Source of the DNA: a bacterium
GTDB taxonomy: Bacteria > Oederibacteriota > JAAXVQ01 > JAUVAV01
Assembly: GCA_021108215.1 (NCBI GenBank)
Contig: JAIORK010000036.1
Location: forward strand, 86,948-150,947
DNA: 64,000 nucleotides
Reading direction: 5' to 3'
Below the pieces are notes generated by a model. It had not been told where the DNA came from, did not search any database, and worked only from the letters and a program-made list of their open reading frames with translations. This document shows, one piece after another, positions 1 through 7,972 of the stretch (its first letter is position 1; the number at the start of each line of letters is the position of its first letter). A program made the translations under genes and the position numbers.

Positions 1-293
1 TTTTTGACCAATGCGAGATTGTCGAGATTATCCTGGTGCGCTTCCTCAGCTTCCTCCATTTTTTTTCCTATGCGCTGGATATCCCGAAGAATGGAGCGTT
101 CCTGTTTCTTCTGTTTACGGATGACTTGGCGTTTCTGCTGAATTTTTTTCTTTACCGCGTTTAAATCTTTACGTTCCTGTTGAATATTTTGCTTGTAGGT
201 TTTTAATTCCAGCTGGGCATCCTGCATGGTGGCGGCTTGGGAAACCGCACAGGGTAGAAATAAAAAAAAGAAAGCGGACACCCACACCTTCAT
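1..293 (-). CDS. EnvC-like murein hydrolase activator, N-terminal part (runs off the window)
   Basis: Only the first 97 codons lie in the window; the frame is open to the edge. The protein starts with a signal peptide (MKVWVSAFFFLFLPC, cleavage near AVSQAA) and continues as a Lys/Glu/Gln-rich helix of coiled-coil character (about residues 25-97). That is how EnvC-type activators begin, before a C-terminal M23/LytM domain that would lie outside the window. EnvC is recruited by FtsEX to activate septal amidases. Here the start codon overlaps the ftsX stop as ATGA (290-293), so the two are translationally coupled, which supports the assignment. The M23 domain itself cannot be seen, so another periplasmic coiled-coil FtsEX partner is possible. 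Confidence 0.7.
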   Translation of the reverse strand, partial: MKVWVSAFFFLFLPCAVSQAATMQDAQLELKTYKQNIQQERKDLNAVKKKIQQKRQVIRKQKKQERSILRDIQRIGKKMEEAEEAHQDNLDNLALVK

Positions 294-1180
294 TCGTCCA
301 ACCGCCTCCCAACGGAAACCAGGCTCCCGACCAGACCCAGCAAGCATCCCGCTGCAATCAGAATACCGCTTCCGCTCAACACCAGCTGCTGGATATTGGC
401 GGGCAGCAAGGACGCAAGATCAATGCCCAACTCGTTATGGGTATAATATTGTAAAACCGCCCAAATGGTATAAAGCAACCCCGTGGCAATCACGCCGCCG
501 GTTGTCCCCTGAATCATTCCCCAAAGCACAAACGGCCCTTGAATAAATCCGTTGGTGGCGCCGATCAGCCGCATGATGCGGATCTCTTCCTGACGGGCAT
601 AGACCATCAAACTGATAATATTGGCAACAATCACCACCGCCGCCACGACCAAACTTACGGTCAAAATCATGACCGCCAACTTTATAAACTGTAACGCCTT
701 GAGCAGACGGTTGACATCACCCCCGCCGTAACCAACATCTTCCACTCCGGGAAATTTTTTCAACCAGGCGATAAACCGTTCTACATTCTCAGGCGTTTTT
801 TCCATAAGATTGATGCGGACAGAAGACGGCAGCGGATTGTTTCCCAATACTTTGAGCAAATCCTGTAAGGCTGCGTCTTCAGAAAACTCGGCCAAAGCCT
901 GCTCGCGTGAAATAAACCTGGCCTCAATCACCTGCGGATGATCCTGGATTTTTGTGATAAAACCCGGTATTTCAGATTCCCGGGCGGTTTGATCCAGAAA
1001 GAGTACCACTTCAATTTTATTTTCAATAAATTCGGTTAATTTAATCATACTGATATTCAAAATCAACACCATGCCCAATGCCATCAAAGACATGCTCATG
1101 GCACCCAAAGAAATGGCATTGAGACGCTTGGCGCGAAACAGGCTGCGAAAGGCTTCCTGAATTAAAAAACTAATTGCCAT
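290..1180 (-). CDS. ftsX: Cell division protein FtsX (permease of FtsEX)
   Basis: The 296-residue inner-membrane protein has the FtsX plan: a cytoplasmic N-terminus, TM1 at about 25-50, an extracytoplasmic domain at about 55-165, then three more membrane helices (about 170-200, 220-245, 270-290). FtsX couples ATP hydrolysis by FtsE to septal peptidoglycan hydrolysis through a periplasmic activator. The open frame reaches 1207, but I take the ATG at 1180 because AGGAAC lies just upstream and the protein then begins MAISFLIQEAFRSL, as is usual. The start lies 11 nt inside ftsE, and the stop overlaps the next gene by ATGA. The order ftsE-ftsX-envC-like is a standard division operon. Confidence 0.93.
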   Translation of the reverse strand: MAISFLIQEAFRSLFRAKRLNAISLGAMSMSLMALGMVLILNISMIKLTEFIENKIEVVLFLDQTARESEIPGFITKIQDHPQVIEARFISREQALAEFSEDAALQDLLKVLGNNPLPSSVRINLMEKTPENVERFIAWLKKFPGVEDVGYGGGDVNRLLKALQFIKLAVMILTVSLVVAAVVIVANIISLMVYARQEEIRIMRLIGATNGFIQGPFVLWGMIQGTTGGVIATGLLYTIWAVLQYYTHNELGIDLASLLPANIQQLVLSGSGILIAAGCLLGLVGSLVSVGRRLDE

Positions 1181-1847
1181 GGGATCTGTTCCTTTCCCCG
1201 TGCACAAGACCCTTGTCCAAAAAAAGCGTCCGCTTCTTCATTTTCTGGATAAAATTCAAATTATGGGTGGTACACAAAACAGTTGTCCCGCCCTCGGTCA
1301 CCTGTTTGAGCTGCCGCATCATTTCCCATCCGGTTGCAAAATCCAGATTACCGGTCGGTTCATCTGCCAATAAAATCGGCGGATCATGCACAATGGCGCG
1401 CGCCAGCACCACCCGCTGCATTTCTCCGCCGGATAAATGCCAGGGCATCACGCTTTTCTTCCGGGTGAGTCCCACACGGTCAAGCGCCTGATTGACTTCC
1501 CGCGTCAACGTCCGGCCGGTATATCCAAGAATATGCAAGGTCATGGCTACATTTTCCGCCACCGTGCGGTCATACAGGAGTTTAAAATCCTGAAATACAA
1601 CCCCGATTTTTCTGCGGAAATAGGGCAGTTGATTTTGTTTGAGTTTGGCCACGTTTTGTTCGAAAACAATCACTTGGCCTTTGGTGGCAAGTATCTGGCG
1701 GCTGATGAGACGGATAAGCGTACTTTTGCCTGCGCCGGAGGGTCCGGTAATCATGACAAATTCTCCCCGGTCAATACTCAGAGTAACATCATGCAGCGCT
1801 TTGTATTCATTTTGGTAAGTCATAAAGACATGATGAAATTGGATCAC
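1170..1847 (-). CDS. ftsE: Cell division ATP-binding protein FtsE
   Basis: A 225-residue ABC ATPase. Walker A is GPSGAGKST (about 35-43), the signature is LSGGEMQRV (about 138-146), and Walker B is ILLADEPTGNLD (about 158-169); the Q-loop reads GVVFQDFKLL. FtsE forms the ATPase half of FtsEX at the division septum. The frame is open up to 1976, but the start is almost certainly the GTG at 1847, because AAGGAG sits seven bases upstream and the protein then begins at the usual FtsE position (VIQFHHVFMTYQ). A near-consensus promoter ends only about 20 nt upstream, so the leader is very short and the longer start would lie upstream of transcription. Confidence 0.95.
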   Translation of the reverse strand: MIQFHHVFMTYQNEYKALHDVTLSIDRGEFVMITGPSGAGKSTLIRLISRQILATKGQVIVFEQNVAKLKQNQLPYFRRKIGVVFQDFKLLYDRTVAENVAMTLHILGYTGRTLTREVNQALDRVGLTRKKSVMPWHLSGGEMQRVVLARAIVHDPPILLADEPTGNLDFATGWEMMRQLKQVTEGGTTVLCTTHNLNFIQKMKKRTLFLDKGLVHGERNRSHGN

Positions 1848-1874
1848 AAAAAAACTCCTTGGTCGTGTTGTCCG

Positions 1875-1903
1875 ATTATAAGGCGTACCGCCCCTTGCGT
1901 CAA
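1875..1903 (-). promoter_or_regulatory. Sigma-70-type promoter of ftsEX operon
   Basis: On the minus strand, TTGACG (1903-1898) and TATAAT (1880-1875) are separated by exactly 17 nt. The match is near consensus, and transcription should begin about 20 nt before the GTG start of ftsE. Confidence 0.8.
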
Positions 1904-2115
1904 TCACTGACCGGCGGTTCACTTCCACCTCCCCAGCCGGGTCCGATCCTGCCATGACTTTGTTTTCGACATACAAAAGCGAAATAACCGCAATTTAACA
2001 AAAGCACTGCTTGGCAAAAATTGTTCTTTGACTCTTTATGACGCCTTGTATTCCGAAAACAAAATCATGGCAAGATAATGACGACTGCCAAAGTTCCGCT
2101 ATGTTTATTTGTCAT

Positions 2116-2277
2116 CGTCAGCCGGGTGCAGGCTTTTTTTCAAAAAGCGAAATGACTTCTGTAAATAAAAGTGTATGAAAAAGATTGTCGTTATCCGGCA
2201 GTTTCGATAGGCGTGGTGGTATGACATCAGTTTGAAAGCACTTTGCTTTTTGAAAAAAAGCCTGCACCCGGCTGACG
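2116..2277. repeat. Long inverted repeat A (33-bp perfect arms, 96-nt loop)
   Basis: The left arm (2116-2148) and right arm (2245-2277) are perfect reverse complements over 33 bp, beginning CGTCAGCCGGGTGCAGG and ending in T7 and A5 runs. The element starts 12 nt beyond the csaB stop codon and fills most of the gene-free stretch 1904-2288. A 78-codon ORF across it is a by-product of the repeat. Similar structures with different arm sequences occur at four other gaps in the window. The order is GC-rich outer arm, then T-rich and A-rich inner arm, then loop, so it is not a simple intrinsic terminator. Function unknown. Confidence 0.85.
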
Positions 2278-2288
2278 AATAAAAACAT

Positions 2289-3317
2289 TTACAATCCGCA
2301 ACGATCAAAAGCAGTTTGCACGCTCGTCCGTGCCCGCTCACGCAGTACTGCCACCCGGCGATGCAGGATGCGTGAAAGACCCGGCAACTGTTCCAGCAGC
2401 ATTTTCAAATCAATTTCTTTTTCATTGGCAACCGGCTGCCCCAATTCATTCATGAGATTGGCTATTTTTCGGTCTTTGCCAAATCCCACCACCACTGCAC
2501 CTGCCAGTGCGCCCAGAACCAACCCGTGATAGCGCATGCTAAACACCAATTGGGCATCCCGAAAATAGCGGACCGGTTCCGACTCTTTTTGAAATGTACC
2601 GGTCATTTTCGAAAACCCGCAGTTCCTAAAAAAAGGCAGACGCCTTATCCGGTCCAGCAATTCGGCATCTCCGCGATTTCCCAGAGAAACAAAGTGTAAC
2701 TCCCGGCCTTTTTGGTCTGACGCCTGTTTAAGCAGTTCCAACCAATCCGGCACTTTGTTTTCCAGCCAATCAGCCCGCAAACAAACCATCCATTTTTTGG
2801 CTTTGGTTTTCTCCAGACCGGGCAGCAACCAAACCAGGTCTGCTCCCAAAAAAAGGTTCTTGGGTGCCACTCCCCTGGCATGGCACCATGCCATACCCGC
2901 CTGGTCCCGCGGCACGATAAAATCCACTTTAGACAAAACTATTTTGGCGGCCCACCGGTTCCAGATATGCTTTAAAGGGCCGAACCCCTGACCCAGCAGC
3001 AGCGTACGCTTTCCCATGCGCTGGGCAAGCCCGATGATTCCCAGATAATACAGCGGTGATAATGGGCCGGACACATCCTGCAACAGCCCGCCCCCGCCGG
3101 ATATGAGCACATGGCATTTTTTCACTTCCCGGTAAATCACGCGCAGATCCCATCGCGGTACATGCCGGATATTGAATTCAGCCGATTGCTCCTGTTGCAC
3201 CCGGTCCAATACGGTCACATGATGGTCTGTGTTGGAAAAAAGCCGAATAATTCTTTTTAAAATCAATTCATCACCCGTGTTGCCGAATCCATAATAACCA
3301 GAAACAAGAATTCTCAT
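2289..3317 (-). CDS. csaB: Polysaccharide pyruvyl transferase, CsaB family
   Basis: A 342-residue protein whose N-terminus (MRILVSGYYGFGNTGDELIL) is the diagnostic CsaB glycine-rich opening. It also has a GGGGLLQD stretch (about residue 70) and a late MRYHGLVLGALAGAVVVGFG motif, both typical of the pyruvyl transferase superfamily. CsaB moves pyruvate from phosphoenolpyruvate to a secondary cell-wall polysaccharide, often the anchor for SLH-domain proteins. The frame extends upstream to 3584, but the ATG at 3317 overlaps the stop of the DUF5693 gene (ATGA) and gives the canonical start. Its partners, DUF5693 and mltG, point to envelope polymer assembly. The acceptor polymer in this apparently diderm cell is unknown. 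Confidence 0.88.
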   Translation of the reverse strand: MRILVSGYYGFGNTGDELILKRIIRLFSNTDHHVTVLDRVQQEQSAEFNIRHVPRWDLRVIYREVKKCHVLISGGGGLLQDVSGPLSPLYYLGIIGLAQRMGKRTLLLGQGFGPLKHIWNRWAAKIVLSKVDFIVPRDQAGMAWCHARGVAPKNLFLGADLVWLLPGLEKTKAKKWMVCLRADWLENKVPDWLELLKQASDQKGRELHFVSLGNRGDAELLDRIRRLPFFRNCGFSKMTGTFQKESEPVRYFRDAQLVFSMRYHGLVLGALAGAVVVGFGKDRKIANLMNELGQPVANEKEIDLKMLLEQLPGLSRILHRRVAVLRERARTSVQTAFDRCGL

Positions 3318-5257
3318 CGCCGGCTCCGCCAACGCTCCATTGACCGGACCGCCATCATCAGCAGCATCCCGTTGAACAGGCCCAAGCCGACACCCAAGAG
3401 CGTTCTCAACAGACTGATATGCAAAGGGGTGTGAATATGACAAAATGTATTGATAATCGAAATTTGACCAATCAATCCGATTACCAGACAAACCCGGGGC
3501 CAAACCCGCTCTTGCTTGGCGGACATTTTCAGGCCCATCAATCCAAGTAATAAAAAAGGATGTCCGATAAAAAATTCCTTCCACCGGGGCCGGATGCCGA
3601 ACAGGGTTTCCATGCTCTCGCGCAAATTCATCTCAAAAACGCTGACAGGAAACCAAGTGACATTGCCGGACCGTACCAGCATGATAAAAATACCTGCGCC
3701 TAATAATACCATCGCACCCAGTGTCCAGTAACGATTCTCCCCCTGCCAACGCGCCTTCCACCAATGTCCGTCTGTGATGCCGGGAAATAAATAAATCGCC
3801 GCAACCATGAGCGGCACCACATACGCCGCTTTCACGCCAAAAAACATATCCAAACGGTGAATAAAGTTGGTTTGGAATAATAAAACACCGATCCCCAATC
3901 CTGCCAGAATATTGATCAAAACAATCAGCAAAAAAGATTTAACCGGTTTTGAAAAAACATCCTGCCGGGCGGTTTCCGCCGGGGAGGTATAGGACGGCAC
4001 CAGCATAATGCTTATCAACGGCACCAGACAAGCAACCAGCCAGGCGCTTATCTTCCCTCCCCATGCCGCCGACCCCTCAAAATGAATAATCAATAGGGCT
4101 GTCACAAATACCACCGCGCTCCAGCGAAAGTACATCGGCCGCAACCGGATTGTCAATACCCGGTCTACCTGCTCATCCTGACCGGAAAAACCGACCGCCC
4201 ATAAGGCGATCTGCCAAATAAAAAGAAACGCCAGCGCACCGAGCCCGCCATAAAGAATTCCCATGGCAAGATGTCCGGTGCGGCCTTTGTGCGCCGGTGT
4301 TGCCGCACCGGTTTGAAAACCCCTCCCGGCCAGATCAATTTTCAGGCTATTAAAAAAATGCACGCTTTGTGCAAAAGACCAGCCCTGGGGAGGTTCTACA
4401 TAAATAAAATTCACCCCCCGCTCAACCACCGCCCGCAGCAGCCTTTGCTGCAGCCGCTGGGGTGTATAGCGGGCAGCCGTCCGGCGCAGGACACAATGGG
4501 CACGCAGTATCTGACGGCGGGAATATTTTTGAAGTGCTGCCCGGCCGAGGCGCGGCAGGTGAAACTCCGGGACCGCCATCACCGGTTTACGCAGCCAGGG
4601 AGTTTTCATATAAGAGCTGAAAAAATTATTGGCATGCATTCCTCCGTTCCAAAAAGGGACCACACTGTCCGGCTGAAGCGAATAAATGGCACGGGTAAAT
4701 TGATTTAAATCATGGGTTTTTCCCCAATCGCCGACCGGCAATAACAAAGCGCTGCGGAATCCCTCTGGAATGGGTCCTGAAGGGATTTCCAATATAAACC
4801 GGTTGGGCTCAATTTTTTCAATGGGTGCGGGCAGGCGGATATCGCAGATAAATACATTTTCCCGGATGCGGATTTGAAGCGCCTCCATGCCGAACTGTCC
4901 GGTTAAATAAATGGTGGCATTGCTGGTCAACTGATTATCCGCCAGACGGATTTCCATCAGGTCTTTCTCCGGATGCCAGGCTTCCGCCAAACCATAGCGG
5001 ATCATATCATCCAGGGTGTAGGGAACGCGCATCAATGTCGTGACCCCGGCGGCCTGGAGTTTTTGCAGCGCTTCCGGGTCAGTGCGCATGGCTTGTATCA
5101 AACGGTTTTCCGGGAAGGCAATTTCGATGCTGCGCGGCCGGGTCTCGATATCAAAACGCTGGAAAGCGAGCACCGCAATCACAGCCAACGCCATGGTAAT
5201 CAGACAGGTCGCAACAAAACGTTCAACCAGCCGGGGACCTGGCTGTGATCGGATCAT
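3314..5257 (-). CDS. DUF5693 family multi-pass membrane protein
   Basis: A 647-residue protein. It has an N-terminal membrane anchor (about 15-35), an extracytoplasmic region of about 270 residues containing TTLMRVPYTLDDMIRYG, and a C-terminal half with about eight hydrophobic helices. This fits the DUF5693 family, which is often found beside csaB; the biochemical role is not known. I prefer the ATG at 5257, which overlaps the mltG stop (ATGA at 5254-5257), over the open frame to 5317. The stop overlaps the csaB start in the same way, so the three genes are probably translated as a coupled unit. A part in export or assembly of the polymer modified by CsaB is inference from context only. Confidence 0.75.
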   Translation of the reverse strand: MIRSQPGPRLVERFVATCLITMALAVIAVLAFQRFDIETRPRSIEIAFPENRLIQAMRTDPEALQKLQAAGVTTLMRVPYTLDDMIRYGLAEAWHPEKDLMEIRLADNQLTSNATIYLTGQFGMEALQIRIRENVFICDIRLPAPIEKIEPNRFILEIPSGPIPEGFRSALLLPVGDWGKTHDLNQFTRAIYSLQPDSVVPFWNGGMHANNFFSSYMKTPWLRKPVMAVPEFHLPRLGRAALQKYSRRQILRAHCVLRRTAARYTPQRLQQRLLRAVVERGVNFIYVEPPQGWSFAQSVHFFNSLKIDLAGRGFQTGAATPAHKGRTGHLAMGILYGGLGALAFLFIWQIALWAVGFSGQDEQVDRVLTIRLRPMYFRWSAVVFVTALLIIHFEGSAAWGGKISAWLVACLVPLISIMLVPSYTSPAETARQDVFSKPVKSFLLIVLINILAGLGIGVLLFQTNFIHRLDMFFGVKAAYVVPLMVAAIYLFPGITDGHWWKARWQGENRYWTLGAMVLLGAGIFIMLVRSGNVTWFPVSVFEMNLRESMETLFGIRPRWKEFFIGHPFLLLGLMGLKMSAKQERVWPRVCLVIGLIGQISIINTFCHIHTPLHISLLRTLLGVGLGLFNGMLLMMAVRSMERWRSRR

Positions 5258-6315
5258 GGTTGGGATGCCGCAGGTGTCAATTGCAGCTGACGGCGCCGGG
5301 CCCGTTTTTGCTTCCATTTGGCCCGCTTGTGTTCTTCAAAGGTCTCAGAAAAAACATGGGTCCCATCCGGCCGAACCACAAAAAAAAGATACTCGGTTTG
5401 CGCCGGAAAAGCAGCTGCGCGCAGGGCATTGAGCCCGGGATTACCAATCGGTCCGGGCGGCAATCCCCGATGCCGGTAGGTATTGTAAGGTGATTGGGTT
5501 TCCAGATCTTCCAGACTCAGTGCACCGCTAATACGCCCCTGGCTGTACAGCACGGTCGCACAGGATTCAAGACGCTTGCGTTTTTTCATCCGATTATAAA
5601 AAACCGAAGCAACAACCGGCTGTTCCGGTTTCGCCCGTACTTCCCGCTCGATAATGGATGCCATGGTTGTCAATTTCAAAAGGTCCGCACCCTGGGCTTT
5701 GCCCCCGGCAATCAATTCAGGCGAGAGCTTGCTCCGATACTGACCCACCATCTGTTTGGCTATCTGACGGGCAGTCATGCCTTTGGTAAATTGATAGGTA
5801 TCCGGAAATAAAAAACCCTCCAATGTCCGTCCGGGAATTTCCCATGCTTTGACAAGCCGGGCATCGGTGCCAACCGTTAAAAAATCCTGCGCTGATACCA
5901 AGCCGGCTTGTTCTAATTTCTGAGCAATCTGCCCCATGGTATACCCTTCCGGAATGGTGACCGCATGGCGAACCACCTCGCCAGTCTCCAGTTTCCGCAC
6001 GACCTGGGCCAGATTGGACTTGGGTGCAAAGGCGTACTCACCTGCTTTGAGCCTCCTGGCAGCTCCGGTCAAAATCGCATACACACGAAAAGCCTCGGCA
6101 CTGCGAATAATTCCCGCCTGCTCAAGCTTCTCCCCAATCACGATCGTGCCGGAGTGCAAAGGAATCACGACAGTTTTTTCCGCTTCACCCGCCAGTCCTG
6201 ACCAGAGATAAAGCCCCCCGAAAATAGTCATACTGCCTAGAAAAACACAGCCCAAGAGCAAGCTGTAAAAAACAGTCTTCTTAGATAATACCCACTGCAC
6301 AGTAATCCCCTTCAT
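5254..6315 (-). CDS. mltG: Endolytic murein transglycosylase MltG (YceG-like)
   Basis: A 353-residue protein with one N-terminal membrane helix (about 12-35), a LysM-like region and the YceG catalytic domain. The key stretch TTMASIIEREV carries the family's catalytic glutamate, followed by SVFYNRMKKRKRLESCATVLY and YNTYRHRGLPPGPIGNPG, all family hallmarks. MltG cuts nascent glycan strands near the membrane and is thought to set strand length. It is the first gene of a coupled trio with DUF5693 and csaB. The ribosome-binding site of the ATG at 6315 is weak (GAGAAAG). The C-terminus is a short Lys/Arg-rich tail. Confidence 0.92.
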   Translation of the reverse strand: MKGITVQWVLSKKTVFYSLLLGCVFLGSMTIFGGLYLWSGLAGEAEKTVVIPLHSGTIVIGEKLEQAGIIRSAEAFRVYAILTGAARRLKAGEYAFAPKSNLAQVVRKLETGEVVRHAVTIPEGYTMGQIAQKLEQAGLVSAQDFLTVGTDARLVKAWEIPGRTLEGFLFPDTYQFTKGMTARQIAKQMVGQYRSKLSPELIAGGKAQGADLLKLTTMASIIEREVRAKPEQPVVASVFYNRMKKRKRLESCATVLYSQGRISGALSLEDLETQSPYNTYRHRGLPPGPIGNPGLNALRAAAFPAQTEYLFFVVRPDGTHVFSETFEEHKRAKWKQKRARRRQLQLTPAASQP

Positions 6316-6374
6316 GCTTTCTCAGAATCATTTCTCCAACAGGACGGTTTCCCGCCTGCTCTACAATACTTTTT

Positions 6375-6403
6375 TTTATACCATATCCCGCGCGTCTGCA
6401 CAA
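6375..6403 (-). promoter_or_regulatory. Possible promoter of mltG-DUF5693-csaB
   Basis: TTGTGC and TATAAA lie 17 nt apart on the minus strand, with GG just before the -10 box. The -35 box is poor, so this is tentative; it is the best candidate upstream of mltG. Confidence 0.35.
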
Positions 6404-6498
6404 TGCAGTCCGCGCCTTTCCCCTGCACACCTTCCGAGACAGCCTTGATACAATTAATTCATGCTGTTTTTTAAAATTAAGGATATTCCTCGCAATGC

Positions 6499-7899
6499 TT
6501 AGCGCGCGATCGCCAGCTTGCCGCAGCGTTCCCGCCCGGCCTTATCCCGGATAATATAAATGTACACACCCGATGCCACCGGCTTACCCTGTTGGTTGGC
6601 CATCCCCCATTGCGCCTGGCCGGTATTGCCCGGATAACTGGTCATGCCGCCATGATCGTTTGCCCCGGATTCCAGTGTATAAACCAGTTGGCCGTCTATA
6701 CTGAAGAGCCGAATCGTCGCATCTTCGGTCAAATTCTGAAAGACAATACGTTTTTGCACCCAGGGCAGATCACCTTTCCAGGGATTGGGATAAATAATCA
6801 CATCTTCCAAATCAGGTGCCGACCGCCGGGGTGTACTGGTCAGCGTAATCGTCGATGTCACTGTGATCGTCGGACTCATGGTATACGTGGGAGTTATGGT
6901 CCTGGTCTGCGTGATGGTAAAGGTCTGGGTCACGGTGAGTGTCTGTGTAATGGTGGCGGTGTGCGTGATCGTTGATGTCTCGGTAATCGTCGGGGTCACG
7001 GTCGGCGTGTGAATCGGGGTATGCGTACGGGTCAAGGTAATTGTCGCGGTCTGGGTAATTGTCGGAGTCACCGTAACCGTCGGGGTGACTGTATAGGTCG
7101 GGGTCTGTGTCATTGTATGCGTAATGGTCGGGGTCACGGTCCGGGTCGCACTGGCTGTCAGGGTGGGAGTCGGGGTCGCGGTCAAGGTTATGGTCGGGGT
7201 TGAGGTCCGGGTCGCACTGGCGGTTAGGGTGGGAGTCGGGGTCGCGGTCAAGGTTGTAGTCGGGGTTGAGGTCGGCGTTGCGGTCAGGGTAATCGTCGCG
7301 GTCGGCGTCGCAGTCGGTGAAGCGGTATACGTGCTGCTCGGGCTTGCCGTGGGTGTAACTGATGATGTCGGCGTACAGGTCGGCGAAGGCACTACCTCAC
7401 TGACATAAATACAAGCCCGGTATGAAATACTGTAGTCCGGCGCACCAAAAGGATTGTCAAAAGAACCATAGGTCCACACACGAACCTGGCAGCGATTCGG
7501 ATCCACATCATTATACGCTCCCACTTCAGTCGTATTACTGCTGACCTGGTAGGCCAGCCAATAGGTCGTACTATTGGTCACGGAAGTATCTGAAACAGTA
7601 AATGTATTCCAACCTGTGACCAGCGCCTGCGACCCGCTTTCTGCCAAACGTGTACTGGGAAGTCCTCCGCTGTTACTGTAGATGGCCACCCGGCCATTGG
7701 CGCTAGCCGGCACAGATACATATAGATGAATCCGGTTGATGTTGCCGGTTGCCCCGCAGGTGAAATAGGTCGCCACGGCCTCATTTAAAGACATAAGTAA
7801 TGTCAACGTTCCGGTCCCGGTCTCGCCAAAAGAAACCGCCTGCGCGGCAATTGGCAAACATAACAAAGTCAGTCCAACCAAAAAAATATTTTTTCTCAT
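6499..7899 (-). CDS. Secreted protein with Thr-Pro linker and FlgD/T9SS-like C-terminal domain
   Basis: A 466-residue exported protein. It has a signal peptide (MRKNIFLVGLTLLCLPIAAQA), a beta-rich globular domain (about 22-172, no family recognised), a Thr/Pro/Ser linker of about 185 residues (about 173-358) built of TPT and TIT units, and a final domain of about 100 residues. The final domain opens DVIIYPNPWKGD and ends SGVYIYIIRDKAGRERCGKLAIAR, the pattern of FlgD-like Ig domains also seen as type IX sorting signals. Part of the linker is an exact-period repeat of 22 residues (66 bp). The ATG at 7899 has AAGGAG at good spacing. The N-terminal domain could bind carbohydrate or protein; I cannot say which. 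Confidence 0.75.
   Translation of the reverse strand: MRKNIFLVGLTLLCLPIAAQAVSFGETGTGTLTLLMSLNEAVATYFTCGATGNINRIHLYVSVPASANGRVAIYSNSGGLPSTRLAESGSQALVTGWNTFTVSDTSVTNSTTYWLAYQVSSNTTEVGAYNDVDPNRCQVRVWTYGSFDNPFGAPDYSISYRACIYVSEVVPSPTCTPTSSVTPTASPSSTYTASPTATPTATITLTATPTSTPTTTLTATPTPTLTASATRTSTPTITLTATPTPTLTASATRTVTPTITHTMTQTPTYTVTPTVTVTPTITQTATITLTRTHTPIHTPTVTPTITETSTITHTATITQTLTVTQTFTITQTRTITPTYTMSPTITVTSTITLTSTPRRSAPDLEDVIIYPNPWKGDLPWVQKRIVFQNLTEDATIRLFSIDGQLVYTLESGANDHGGMTSYPGNTGQAQWGMANQQGKPVASGVYIYIIRDKAGRERCGKLAIAR
6840..7390 (-). repeat. Coding repeat for Thr-Pro linker, with a 66-bp tandem period
   Basis: Degenerate short units encode TPT/TIT-type peptides throughout. Near 7141-7272 a unit beginning ccgggtcgcactggc recurs after 66 bp, giving the two 22-residue copies. 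Strand-slippage length variation is plausible. Confidence 0.7.
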
Positions 7900-7915
7900 A
7901 GAACTCCTTACTCCA

Positions 7916-7960
7916 GGAACGATCAGCTTGCCTGGCGAATGCCGGGCGACCGTTCCCTAC
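7916..7960. repeat. Dispersed nested palindrome, copy 1
   Basis: Outer arms GGAACGATC/GACCGTTCC enclose an inner hairpin GCCTGGC-GAAT-GCCGGGC. It lies between the two secreted-protein genes. Nearly the same sequence occurs at 27161-27205, and the outer arms alone form the palindrome at 34532-34559. Confidence 0.8.
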
Positions 7961-7972
7961 ACTCCCGGTTCC

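Noticed and set aside
2105-2341. 78-codon minus-strand ORF
   Set aside because: It spans inverted repeat A and overlaps the csaB 3' end; the open frame follows from the repeat sequence, with no ribosome-binding site and no family resemblance.
7124-7408. Plus-strand Val/Gly-rich ORFs across the Thr-Pro linker region (also at 8298-8834)
   Set aside because: They are the antisense shadows of ACC/CCG-rich Thr-Pro coding repeats and have no other support.
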